Program-made: the position numbers and the translations under genes
Notes under the pieces: model-generated
What the model was told of the DNA's origin: nothing
What the model saw: the letters and a program-made list of their open reading frames with translations, nothing else
Databases searched by the model: none
Shown: positions 1 through 7,596 of the stretch, piece by piece
Layout: every line of letters starts with the position of its first letter
Position numbering within the stretch: the stretch's first letter is position 1
Origin: Betaproteobacteria bacterium
GTDB lineage: Bacteria > Pseudomonadota > Gammaproteobacteria > Burkholderiales > JAEUOS01
Reading direction: 5' to 3'
DNA: 56,380 nucleotides
Assembly (NCBI GenBank): GCA_028292405.1
Contig: JAQGMJ010000057.1
Coordinates: 1 to 56,380 of the forward strand

Positions 1-72
1 GGCCGCCCTGCCCCGGCCACCCCGCACCGGCCACCCCGCACCGGCCGCCCTGCCCCGGCCGCCTTGGCCCCG
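1..72. repeat. GC-rich short tandem repeat at the left edge
   Basis: Copies of a 13-14 bp unit of the type CCGGCCACCCCGCA and CCGGCCGCCCTGCC follow one another from the first base of the window. The array continues off the left edge. No gene is seen in it. Confidence 0.6.
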
Positions 73-100
73 GTCCACTCCGCGCCTGCCTGCGCGCGGC

Positions 101-186
101 CCCGCCGTCGATATATCCGAAAAGATACAACGATACGATATATCTGATAGGATATATCCATTCCTTTTGCGATCCGGGAGTCGAAG
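101..186 (+). promoter_or_regulatory. AT-rich promoter region with three GATATATC palindromes
   Basis: The self-complementary octamer GATATATC occurs at 110-117, 137-144 and 151-158 in an AT-rich island between GC-rich sequence and the DUF2325 start at 187. The second copy is preceded by GATAC repeats (CGATACGATATATC). The placement suggests an operator for the gene pair at 187 and 1566. The regulator is unknown; a ModE-type protein is one idea because the second gene carries a molybdopterin-type fold, but the arrangement is not a clean ModE box. Confidence 0.45.
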
Positions 187-1518
187 ATGTGCCGAAGCGA
201 GCAGCCCGCGCAATCCGGGCCGGTGGTGATGCTGCGCCAGCCTGCCGGCAACGGCGGCAACGGCGGCAACGGCGGCAACGGAGGCGTACCCGACTGGCTG
301 GCCCGGGTCGCGCCGCTGGCCGCGTCCCGCCCCGCGGCCGCCCCCCTGGCGCGCGCCCAGCCGCGCAAAAAGCTCGGGGAGCTGCCGCAAAACCTGCATT
401 GCTCGGTGGTCGGCACCTGCCTGACGACCCCTGAATTGCGCAAGGTGCTGGCGCGCTTTTCCGGCGACGAGCTGCGCCACCTCTCCGACCTCGAACTGCA
501 CGAGCAGGGCGTGATGGCCGCCGGCCGCCACGACGACGCCGGCCGCGCCCTGCACAAGGCGCTGGACCGGCGCCACGAAGCCACCCTGCGCAAGTTCACC
601 CGCGCCGGCGAGGGCGAGCTGCGCGCGCTGTGGCGCGAGGCGCGCCAGCATGGCGATTTGCCCGGCGCCTACTGGGCCACCCTCACCCACCCGCAGGTCA
701 CGGCGGCGCTGGTGCACGAGATTTTCGGCGACGTCCACATGCTCTCGCATCTCGTGGGCGCGGCCAACCGCAACGCACTGGCGCAGGTGGCCGAGCTGGA
801 AGAGCGCGAAGCCGAGCTGCTGGCGCGCATCGAGCGCCAGCAGGTGCGCTTTGCCGAACTGGTGGCCGAGCGCGACGGCTTCGCGCGCCGCCTGGACGCC
901 GCCAGCGTCGAGCAGGCTGCCGCGCGCGCCGTGGCCGCCGCCGACAGCAGCCCGGCGGCCGGCACCATCGAATTGCAGGACCGCCTCGCCGCCGAGATCA
1001 TGCGCCGCGAGCGCGCCGAACAAAAGTGGCGGGAGGCCGGCGAGGCGCTGGCCGAATCGCGCCGCAATTTCGCCGCCGCCGGCGAACGCGCGCAGGCGCT
1101 GGAAGCCGAAGCGGCCGCGCTGGAAGACCTGCTGCTGGCCGGCTTGAATGGAGAAGCCCGCGAACGGGCGCGCGATTACACCGGCGTGCCCGCCGGCAGC
1201 GTCGTCCTCTACGTCGGCGGCCGTCCCGCGCAAGTCGCGCAGATCCGCGGCCACCTGGCCGCCGGCGGCGCCGAACTGCTGCACCACGACGGCGGCCTGC
1301 AGGAGCGCGTCGGCATGCTCCCCGGCATGATAAGCCGCGCCGACCTGGTGGTGTTCCCGGTCGACTGCATCAGCCACGGCGCGATGCACGCCGTCAAGCG
1401 CCTGTGCGGCCAGGCCGGCAAGTCCTGGCTGCCGCTGCGCAGCGCCGGCTTCGCCAGCTTCGCCGGCGCTTTGGCCGGTGCGCCGCGGCTGTTCGCCGAC
1501 GCGCAGGCGGCGGCTTAA
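187..1518 (+). CDS. DUF2325 domain protein with coiled coil
   Basis: 443 aa, cytoplasmic, no signal peptide. Residues 22-33 are a short Asn-Gly-Gly repeat. Residues about 200-315 are charged and Ala/Glu-rich and look like a long coiled coil. Residues about 335-437 match DUF2325: a VVLYVGG strand, a helix, and then the ADLVVFPVDCISHGA segment typical of this Rossmann-like family. The function of DUF2325 is not established. In betaproteobacteria such genes often sit beside redox or metal genes, and here an exported molybdopterin-fold protein follows after 47 bp on the same strand, so the two may be co-transcribed. ATG at 187 begins the open frame just after the AT-rich promoter-like island. Confidence 0.8.
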   Translation: MCRSEQPAQSGPVVMLRQPAGNGGNGGNGGNGGVPDWLARVAPLAASRPAAAPLARAQPRKKLGELPQNLHCSVVGTCLTTPELRKVLARFSGDELRHLSDLELHEQGVMAAGRHDDAGRALHKALDRRHEATLRKFTRAGEGELRALWREARQHGDLPGAYWATLTHPQVTAALVHEIFGDVHMLSHLVGAANRNALAQVAELEEREAELLARIERQQVRFAELVAERDGFARRLDAASVEQAAARAVAAADSSPAAGTIELQDRLAAEIMRRERAEQKWREAGEALAESRRNFAAAGERAQALEAEAAALEDLLLAGLNGEARERARDYTGVPAGSVVLYVGGRPAQVAQIRGHLAAGGAELLHHDGGLQERVGMLPGMISRADLVVFPVDCISHGAMHAVKRLCGQAGKSWLPLRSAGFASFAGALAGAPRLFADAQAAA

Positions 1519-1565
1519 AGCCGGCGCCGTATGCTCCCGGCACTGATTTTCGAAGCGGAAGATTG

Positions 1566-2225
1566 ATGATGCGCGATCCAGTCAATGCGCCGGCCATGGT
1601 TGGCGCCGTCATTTGCGAACACGCGGCTGCCTGCGGTCCGCCGCGGTTGCGGTCGCCGCTATTGCGCGCGCTGCACTTGCGTTCGTTGCGTTCGTTGCGT
1701 TCGTTGTTGTTGCGCGCGGCGCGCTGGCATTCGATGATGGTCCGCTGCCTGTTGCTGCTGGCGCTGGCATTTTCAACCCAGGCGCAAGCCCAGGCCCAGG
1801 GCGCGGGCGGCGTCGCTGTTTCCGGCGACGGCATCGCCGCGCGCAGCTTCAGCACGGCCGAGCTCGCCGCCCTGCCGCGCGTCAGTGCCCCGGAAAAAAA
1901 GCGCGACGGCGCCAGCTTCACCTATGAAGGCGTGACCCTGTTCGAACTGCTCAAGGCGGCGAAGGCGCCAATCGAGAAGGAAGTGCACGGCGAGCAGCTT
2001 ACCTGGGTGGTGCTGGTGCAGGCCGCCGACGGCTACCGCGTGGTCTTCACCCTGGCCGAGCTCGACCCGACGGTGAACGACCGCCTGGTGTTGCTCGCCG
2101 ACCGCCGCGACGGCGCGGCGCTGCCCGCCGCCGAGGGCCCGCTGCGCGTGCTCGCCGCCGGCGACAAGCGGCCGACGCGCTCGGCGCGCCAGGTGGTGTC
2201 GGTGACGTTGAAGAAAGTGCAGTAG
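1566..2225 (+). CDS. Exported molybdopterin-dependent oxidoreductase-fold protein
   Basis: 219 aa from the ATG at 1566, which has a GGAAG ribosome site 5 bases upstream. A second start at 1734 would give a cleaner signal peptide (MMVRCLLLLALAFSTQAQAQ) but lacks a visible ribosome site. The mature part (FSTAELAALPRV, then VTLFELLKAA, then a YRVVFTLAELDP segment) follows the sulfite-oxidase-like Mo-cofactor-binding fold seen in small periplasmic proteins. These small versions often lack the cofactor Cys, and no obvious ligand Cys is seen here, so enzymatic activity is doubtful. The region between the two starts contains a 9-bp direct repeat (GTTCGTTGC, about 1677-1708) encoding Leu-Arg-Ser repeats. 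Confidence 0.7.
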   Translation: MMRDPVNAPAMVGAVICEHAAACGPPRLRSPLLRALHLRSLRSLRSLLLRAARWHSMMVRCLLLLALAFSTQAQAQAQGAGGVAVSGDGIAARSFSTAELAALPRVSAPEKKRDGASFTYEGVTLFELLKAAKAPIEKEVHGEQLTWVVLVQAADGYRVVFTLAELDPTVNDRLVLLADRRDGAALPAAEGPLRVLAAGDKRPTRSARQVVSVTLKKVQ

Positions 2226-2739
2226 CACCGGCGTTTCGCCACGCGTTGTAAGGCAGCCGGTTCCGGCCGTGGCTTCGGCCGCTCGCCCACATGCGACCGC
2301 TGGCCGCCGGTCTGCCACTTCCGTTCGCCCTGAGCCAGTTGTGCACTGGAACCAAGCGCATTTGCCCTTGATTCCAGTGCAAGCATTCCGAATCGTACCG
2401 GCTCTCCACGGTTCATTGCCACAGTTCATTGCCGCAGTTCATTGCCACAGTTCATCGCCGCAGTTCATTGCCACAGTTCATCGCCATGGCCCGCGCCGCT
2501 CGTTCCGCATTGTCGGCGCCCTCCCACACCCGTTTCAGCCCCCACCCGCCATCCACACCCGCACGGCGACACTAAAGTCACTCTCATGTTGCGCCGGCCG
2601 CGAAAGGCGCGGTAGCCGCCCCGAACAAGTCCCCATGCCCAGTGCCAGGACGTCCGCGGGGCAGCGCCGCGAACGCGGCCGGCCGGCGTGCGCCGCGCCT
2701 GCCGGGTGGCCGGGGTCGGCGCTCCCTTAGGAGAGAATC
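2226..2739. repeat. Intergenic stretch with a 13-bp tandem repeat
   Basis: No convincing gene lies in these 514 bp. From 2411 to 2485 a 13-bp unit, GTTCATTGCCACA, is repeated 5.8 times with A/G and T/C variants. The unit is not a multiple of three and no conserved frame runs through it. GGAGAGAATC just before 2740 is the ribosome site of the next gene. Confidence 0.6.
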
Positions 2740-3804
2740 ATGCTGACACCGCAATCCATCAAATCCCTGTCGCTGCTGCTGATGGCCGGCGGCGCGCTCA
2801 CCTGCTTTAGCCAGGCACGCGGCGCCGACGCCATCGAAGTCGCCGCGGCCAGCCCCGGCTCCGGCGCGATGGCCGCCGCCGGTACGACAAACCCGGCGGC
2901 GCTGCCGAACTGCGCCTCGACCAATTACGACGGCACCCGCAACCTGTTCACCGTCACCAGCGGCATGCCGCCCGTGGCGCGCAGCACCGGCGAGCCGCTG
3001 ACCACCAAGGGCGCGGTGCTGGAGGCGAAGGACATGCCGGTGAACCAGCAGTGCATCCTCCACGTCGTTCGCGGCGCCGCGCAGCCCGGTGAAATCACCG
3101 CCGGCCGCTACACCGCCTACTTCAGCGGCGGCGGCGACGGCGGCGCGGGCGGCTCCCAGCGCTTCAACGGCGGCGGCGGCGGCGGCGCTTCGGCGGTGCA
3201 AAACCGCATGGCCGTCAACCTCTCGCCCGGCGACTACAAGCTGACGCTGGGCAACGGCGGCCCCGGCGGCGTGGCGTGCAAGGACGTGCTCGGCGGCGGC
3301 CCCGGCTACCCCGGCAGCCCGACCAGCCTGGTGGCCCTGAGCAACGGCCTGGTTATCGCCGGCACCCCCGGCGCCGATAGCTGGAAGCGGCCCTCGCGCT
3401 CGCAACTGGAAAAAATGGTCGGCAACAAGGACGGCCATGGCGGCAGCGGCCCGGGCAAGGCGCCCGGCGGCAACGGCGGCTTCAACACGCCCGCGCGCGC
3501 CTTCGGCGCCACCGATGGCGCGCCCAACCCCGCGCCCTGGGTGGCCGGCGCGCCCGGCGACAACGGCACCGGCGTGCTGCCCGTGGTGGCAAGCGGCATC
3601 GGCGCCGGCGGCGGCGGCGGCGCGGGCCTGGGCAACGGCGGCGATGGCGCCGGCCTGAACGAGCCGACTCCCACGCAAACGCGCGACTTCCTTCCCGAGA
3701 TGGGCGGGCTGGGCGCGGGCGGCGGCGGCGGGCAGGGGCGCGAGACTTTCTGCACGGCAGGCGCGGCGGGTGGGCCGGGATATTTCGCGTTGCGTCGCGG
3801 TTAA
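2740..3804 (+). CDS. Secreted glycine-rich protein
   Basis: 354 aa with a signal peptide (LSLLLMAGGALTCFSQARGA). The mature protein is dominated by runs such as GGGGGGAS and GAGGGGGAG separated by more ordinary segments. Four Cys are spread through the mature chain. The family is not recognised. Long Gly runs resemble extracellular matrix or coat proteins more than enzymes. A clear ribosome site (GGAGAG) precedes the ATG and a strong terminator follows 19 bp after the stop, so it is a monocistronic unit. Role unknown. Confidence 0.7.
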   Translation: MLTPQSIKSLSLLLMAGGALTCFSQARGADAIEVAAASPGSGAMAAAGTTNPAALPNCASTNYDGTRNLFTVTSGMPPVARSTGEPLTTKGAVLEAKDMPVNQQCILHVVRGAAQPGEITAGRYTAYFSGGGDGGAGGSQRFNGGGGGGASAVQNRMAVNLSPGDYKLTLGNGGPGGVACKDVLGGGPGYPGSPTSLVALSNGLVIAGTPGADSWKRPSRSQLEKMVGNKDGHGGSGPGKAPGGNGGFNTPARAFGATDGAPNPAPWVAGAPGDNGTGVLPVVASGIGAGGGGGAGLGNGGDGAGLNEPTPTQTRDFLPEMGGLGAGGGGGQGRETFCTAGAAGGPGYFALRRG

Positions 3805-3822
3805 GTTGGCGCAAGCCTGAAT

Positions 3823-3849
3823 AAAAGCGCGGCGATGCCGCGCTTTTTA
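3823..3849 (+). terminator. Rho-independent terminator after the glycine-rich gene
   Basis: The stem AAAAGCGCGGC / GCCGCGCTTTTT with a GAT loop is followed by a T run. It sits 19 bp after the stop of the glycine-rich gene. Confidence 0.9.
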
Positions 3850-3899
3850 TTGCGCCGAAGTCGGGCCGGACCTGGGGAGCGGCCGCGCGGGCCCCGCGG

Positions 3900-4970
3900 T
3901 TATAGCACCTGCTCCAGCCCCTGGCTGCGCGCCATCGCTTCGGCAACGTGACGATGGTCGTCGCCGAACTGTTGCAGGAACTGGGGGAAGGCGCGTTTCA
4001 CCTGGCCGCGCAGGGGCGGCGGCATTTGTTCACCCATCGCCAGAAGAGCGTCGAGTGCGCCGCTCTCGGCCAGGCACGTTGCCAGCGCACCGGCCTGTTG
4101 CAAATCCTTCCCCGCCTTGTTTTTCATGTGCTGCTCGCGCAGCTCGGCCACGGCGATCTTGTGCCAGCAAAAGCGGGTGGCGGCGGGCACGCGCACCGGC
4201 ACCAATTGCGATTTGCCGACCACCATCGCCGGCGCCGCTTCCGGCAGCAGGAAGTCAAGCGACTGCAGGGCCGAGGCATGGGCGCCCAGCGCGGGCAGGG
4301 GCACCAGGCCGTGCGCGTCTTTCTCGCTGCGCGCGCTCACCAGCAGGTCGAGCTTGATTTCGCGGCCGACCACGCGCCAGGAGGCGGAAGGTTCGTTGTG
4401 GCGCAGGCCGGGGATTTCGACGAACTTCAGGCCAGTGCCGCGCAGCAGGCCGAGCATGCCGCCTTCCTCCAGCGGGCGCGCCAGCTTGATCGCGCGCGGG
4501 CTGGCTACGTCCACGTCCTGCGTTGCCAGGCTGGGCAGCTTGTAGCCAAGGTGGTTGGCAATGCAGTTGAAGGCGCGCGTGCCCACCAGCACCGCGCCGG
4601 CCTCGAACACGCCGCTGTTGGCCAGCGCCGCCAGCACGATGGCGGAGGAATGGTCCTCGCCGGCGAAGCCCAGCTTGCGCAGGTTTTTGGCCATGCGCTC
4701 GATGCGCTCCAGGTCGGCCAGGCGCGCCTGCGCGGCTTCGTGTTCATCGCTGCCTTCGAGGCCGAGGTAGGCCGGGGGCAGAGCTTTGCCGTCGGCCCCG
4801 GTGCGGCGCCATACAGCGTATTTGCCGCCGCGTTCGCGCGCGTCCACATAGATGTTGCCAGGCGGCAGCGCGTCGACCGCGCCTTGCGACAAGCCGATTT
4901 CCATCGCCTCGGCAAAGACTGCGCGGGCGATGGCGTCGAATGGCGTGACGACGAAAGTGGAGCGCTGCAT
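3900..4970 (-). CDS. GSU2403-type nucleotidyltransferase-fold protein
   Basis: 356 aa. The middle segment VLVGTRAFNCIANHLG followed by ATQDVDVA matches the NTP_transf_8 / GSU2403 family. This is a nucleotidyltransferase fold with a G(T)RAF helix and an acidic D-x-D pair. Such folds include antitoxins and enzymes that adenylylate RNA or protein; the target here is unknown. The N-terminal 120 residues and the C-terminal helical part are typical of the family length. The gene is followed downstream by the terminator of the convergent neighbour and preceded by three perfect inverted repeats at 4977-5106, which suggests tight control. A RES-Xre pair lies upstream on the same strand. Confidence 0.75.
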   Translation of the reverse strand: MQRSTFVVTPFDAIARAVFAEAMEIGLSQGAVDALPPGNIYVDARERGGKYAVWRRTGADGKALPPAYLGLEGSDEHEAAQARLADLERIERMAKNLRKLGFAGEDHSSAIVLAALANSGVFEAGAVLVGTRAFNCIANHLGYKLPSLATQDVDVASPRAIKLARPLEEGGMLGLLRGTGLKFVEIPGLRHNEPSASWRVVGREIKLDLLVSARSEKDAHGLVPLPALGAHASALQSLDFLLPEAAPAMVVGKSQLVPVRVPAATRFCWHKIAVAELREQHMKNKAGKDLQQAGALATCLAESGALDALLAMGEQMPPPLRGQVKRAFPQFLQQFGDDHRHVAEAMARSQGLEQVL

Positions 4971-4976
4971 GGCGGC

Positions 4977-5106
4977 TGTTGGTAAGAAATTAGTGAAATC
5001 TTACCAACAATTTGCCTGTTTGTAAGAAAAAGATGGAATCTTACAAACAGGGTGCCAGAACTGAAGTTTCAGTATAATCCGACAAACCATTTTTATACTG
5101 AAACTT
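4977..5106 (-). promoter_or_regulatory. Three consecutive perfect inverted repeats (operator cluster)
   Basis: Inverted repeat 1 is TGTTGGTAAGA (4977-4987) with TCTTACCAACA (4999-5009). Repeat 2 is CCTGTTTGTAAGA (5015-5027) with TCTTACAAACAGG (5039-5051). Both have 11-bp spacers and share the core TTNGTAAGA. Repeat 3 is AAGTTTCAGTATAA (5064-5077) with TTATACTGAAACTT (5093-5106), spacer 15. They fill the gap upstream of the nucleotidyltransferase-fold gene. None has a T run, so they look like operators rather than terminators. Confidence 0.7.
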
Positions 5107-5140
5107 GCGTTTAATCATGCACTTATGGGCCGATGCCGGC

Positions 5141-5629
5141 TTATTTTAATGCCAGCCCAAGCGTCCGCGCATCGTAAACATACTTCCCCAGGTTCCGCGC
5201 CTTCACCTTGGCCATCCCCGGATGCCCCGGGTTGAGCAGGTAATTGCGCTCCAGCGGCACGATCACCGAGGGCACGGCGAGCACCAGCTGGCGCGCGGCG
5301 CGGGCCCAGGCGTCGCCGAATTCGGCGGACTTGTAGGAAGCGGGGCTGGCGTTCCAGGCGGCGGGCAGGTCGCTGTCGGCGGGGCGCTTTTGCTTGCTGA
5401 ACTCGGCGTCCGGAATCTCGATTTCGATCACGTAGCGGTTCAGCGGGAAGATGCCGGCGCCCAGGTGCACCACCGTTTCGAGCACGGCCAGCGCGATCGA
5501 GCTGGCGGTGTAGAGCATCGGCACGCCGACGCTGTTCCAGCGGCCGCCGGCGGTCTTGGCGCCGAGGCCTTTCAGGTCCAGCTCGTCCCACAGCGGGCCG
5601 GCGGCGGCGATGCGGTAGACGCGTGCCAT
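5141..5629 (-). CDS. RES-domain toxin (type II TA)
   Basis: 162 aa. It begins with the typical MARVYRIA start, then GGRWNSVGVPMLYTASSIALAVLE, the conserved R-x-N and Y-x-S-S-x-x-L-A-x-x-E signature of RES toxins. Known members act by degrading NAD+ (NAD phosphorylase activity) and are neutralised by an Xre-type antitoxin. The antitoxin gene lies 37 bp upstream on the same strand, the normal order for this module. Length is normal and no damage is visible, so the toxin is probably functional. The chemistry is inferred from the family. Confidence 0.88.
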   Translation of the reverse strand: MARVYRIAAAGPLWDELDLKGLGAKTAGGRWNSVGVPMLYTASSIALAVLETVVHLGAGIFPLNRYVIEIEIPDAEFSKQKRPADSDLPAAWNASPASYKSAEFGDAWARAARQLVLAVPSVIVPLERNYLLNPGHPGMAKVKARNLGKYVYDARTLGLALK

Positions 5630-5666
5630 CTTTTTGGGTCTCGTGACCGTGAGCTGTTACGCGGCG

Positions 5667-6161
5667 TTACGCGTAGGTGCCGGCGGCGATCACGTCCAGC
5701 AGGTGGCTCACCTCTTTGCGGCCGCGCAGATCAGCCATCGCCTGCCAGGGCGTGAGGTGGTTCAGCGCGGGCACCGGGGCATCGATCCACGCGCGCAAAT
5801 TCTCTTCCGTCTCCAGCATGCCGCGCGCTTTTTCCACCACGCCGACCATGTCGGTAAACGCGTCACTTTCGAGGGCCGAAATGCTTTTCGATGCGCTCTC
5901 CAGCCGGTGCGCGGTGGCGCGGCTGATGCCGATGCGGTCGAACACCTCTTCCTTGCTCTTGCCGATCAGCGCGGCGAACTTGGCCACCGCCTGCGCGGGA
6001 ATGCCGGCTTCCAGCAGGCGCCGGTACACCGAAGGGTTCGGGTCGCGCGCGATGGCGTAGATTTTCTCGGAGAACTCGCGCGCGGTAAGCCGCCCCAGGC
6101 TGTTGATGATGGCGCCGCCTTTTTGCGCGGCAGGAGGCTTGGGGGTTTTGGTGTCGGACAT
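5667..6161 (-). CDS. Xre/MbcA/ParS-type antitoxin of RES toxin
   Basis: 164 aa. An Xre-like helix-turn-helix region (about residues 58-100, including EEVFDRIGISRATAHRLE) is followed by a C-terminal toxin-binding segment (PVPALNHLTPWQAMADLRGRKEV) typical of the DUF2384 antitoxin family. It should bind and silence the RES toxin encoded next and repress the shared promoter. Repeated GTATCA motifs directly upstream are its likely operator. The ATG at 6161 follows a short AT-rich promoter region. Confidence 0.87.
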   Translation of the reverse strand: MSDTKTPKPPAAQKGGAIINSLGRLTAREFSEKIYAIARDPNPSVYRRLLEAGIPAQAVAKFAALIGKSKEEVFDRIGISRATAHRLESASKSISALESDAFTDMVGVVEKARGMLETEENLRAWIDAPVPALNHLTPWQAMADLRGRKEVSHLLDVIAAGTYA

Positions 6162-6184
6162 GGCGGGACTCCGGCGGATGAAAC

Positions 6185-6236
6185 ACGTCGTATCAAATAC
6201 GTCGTATCAAATGAGGTACAACATTGTATCACATGA
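6185..6236 (-). promoter_or_regulatory. Operator of the RES-Xre module
   Basis: The 14-bp unit ACGTCGTATCAAAT occurs twice back to back (6185-6198 and 6199-6212). It is followed by GGTACAACATTGTATCACA with a third GTATCA core. The spacing and the position 20-75 bp upstream of the antitoxin start fit autorepression. Confidence 0.6.
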
Positions 6237-6290
6237 GACATTGCCAACGAAGCAGCAATCTGGCCGCCTGCGCCTGTTGACGCCACGCCG

Positions 6291-6530
6291 ATGATGACGC
6301 GTTGTTGCGCCCTGCGAAAGGTGCCTATCGGCGAACTCAAGCCGGGAGATCTGCGCGTGCTGATTGGACAGGGCATAGGCACGGAGCACCTGATGCCGCT
6401 GGCGCTGGAATTGTTATCCAAAAATGCGCTCATCGAAGGCGACTACTACCCCAGTGCCATGGGGGCCTGGCTCGACAGGATTCTCAGGCCTGAGGGTTCG
6501 GAAAACAATGTTCGAGCCGGGCCCCCTTGA
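6291..6530 (+). pseudogene. Remnant of a CDI-type immunity protein (CdiI_3-like)
   Basis: 79 codons. The stretch IGELKPGDLRVLIGQGIG, then LMPLALELL and ALIEGDYYP, closely follows the core of contact-dependent inhibition immunity proteins of the CdiI_3 type. The usual N-terminal 25-30 residues are missing, since similarity starts only at the first codons. The C-terminal part after the EGDYYP motif does not read like the family. No toxin or TpsA/CdiA-like gene is nearby. It is best called a decayed orphan immunity gene, although a short functional form cannot be excluded. Confidence 0.55.
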
Positions 6531-6701
6531 TCCCGCCTTTGTTCAGCCCGCCGCCTTTACCCCTACAATGCAGCCAACCCCCGACGGCCCTCCGAATTAG
6601 ATTGAACCGGATCGCCGCGCCCGACGACACAGGTGGGAGCAAGCCAAAAGCGCGGCACCGCGCATGGCGCCATAAACCAGCGGGTTCCAGGGAGAGAAGA
6701 A

Positions 6702-7439
6702 ATGAAACAGCCAAAATTGAAGATGCTGCTCGTGTTATGCCTGTTGGCGGCAGGCGCGGCGCAGGCCGAGAACAACGGCAACATCACCACCATGACGGTG
6801 AGCAACCCCAAGCCCAAAGTGGGCGAAGCCGTCACCGTAACAATCAACGGCACCCTTACCCCCGGCAAGGGCTGTCACCTCGGCGGCGGCACGGTCAGTC
6901 CCTACAAGGACCTGGGCGTGATCACCAGCCTGCCGGTCACCCTGACGCAGACCTTCAGCTTCCCCGTCGCGGGCCCGAACTACATTCACGTCTACCCCGG
7001 CACGACCGATCCGGACAATATGTGCACCATGACCGGCCCCGGCTCGGTCAAGGTCGATGTCGGCGCCGCCGCCGGCAACATCACGGCCGTCTCCGCCAGC
7101 ACCATGACCCCCGTGGTCGGCCAGCCGGTCACCATCAGCCTGGCCGGCCAGCTCGACCCCGGCAAGAAGTGCCATGTGTACGGCGGCGCGGTCTCGCCCT
7201 ACAAGGACCTCGGCCTGGTCAGCTCGCTGCCCGGCAGCGTCGCCACCACCTTTACCTTCGACAAGGTCGGCCCGGTCTACGTGCACGTCTACCCCGGCAC
7301 CGAAGACACGGACAACCTGTGCACCCAGACCGGCACCGGATCGGTCAAGCTCGAGGTGATGGCCGCGCCGATCATGCGCCAAGCCCCCGTCACCAAGCCG
7401 ATGGTGCTCACCCCGGCCAAGCCGCTGGTCGCGCACTGA
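6702..7439 (+). CDS. Secreted protein with two duplicated Cys-pair domains
   Basis: 245 aa with signal peptide MKQPKLKMLLVLCLLAAGAAQA; GGAGAGAAG lies just before the ATG at 6702. Two consecutive repeats of about 95 residues follow. Each has the order PxVGxxVTxxxxGxLxPGKxC, GGxVSPYKDLG, VGPxYxHVYPGTxDxDNxCT and GxGSVKxxV. Each repeat has one early and one late Cys that could form a disulfide. The pattern suggests Ig-like or beta-sandwich modules made by internal duplication. The family and role are not recognised. A short Pro-rich tail ends the protein. Confidence 0.75.
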   Translation: MKQPKLKMLLVLCLLAAGAAQAENNGNITTMTVSNPKPKVGEAVTVTINGTLTPGKGCHLGGGTVSPYKDLGVITSLPVTLTQTFSFPVAGPNYIHVYPGTTDPDNMCTMTGPGSVKVDVGAAAGNITAVSASTMTPVVGQPVTISLAGQLDPGKKCHVYGGAVSPYKDLGLVSSLPGSVATTFTFDKVGPVYVHVYPGTEDTDNLCTQTGTGSVKLEVMAAPIMRQAPVTKPMVLTPAKPLVAH

Positions 7440-7480
7440 AGCCGGCGGCGTGGTTGCGTCCGCGCCAGCGCGGGTAGTCA

Positions 7481-7545
7481 GGAAAACGTTCGGCCACAGG
7501 CCGCCATTGCTTCGAGAGAATGGCGGCCTGTTCGCGAGGTTTTCC
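7481..7545 (+). terminator. Long perfect hairpin after the duplicated-domain gene
   Basis: A perfect 13-bp stem ACAGGCCGCCATT (7496-7508) / AATGGCGGCCTGT (7519-7531) is enclosed by an outer pair GGAAAAC (7481-7487) / GTTTTCC (7539-7545). It lies between convergent genes and could stop transcription from both sides, but it has only a short T run. Confidence 0.65.
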
Positions 7546-7596
7546 CCGGGATTGTTCCTGCCGGGGTTAGCCTGAGGCTGCCGGCGCGCAGGCGCC

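Noticed and set aside
5064..5106. The third inverted repeat as a terminator for the RES gene
   Set aside because: The stem is AT-rich with a 15-base loop and no T run on the minus strand. An operator is more likely.
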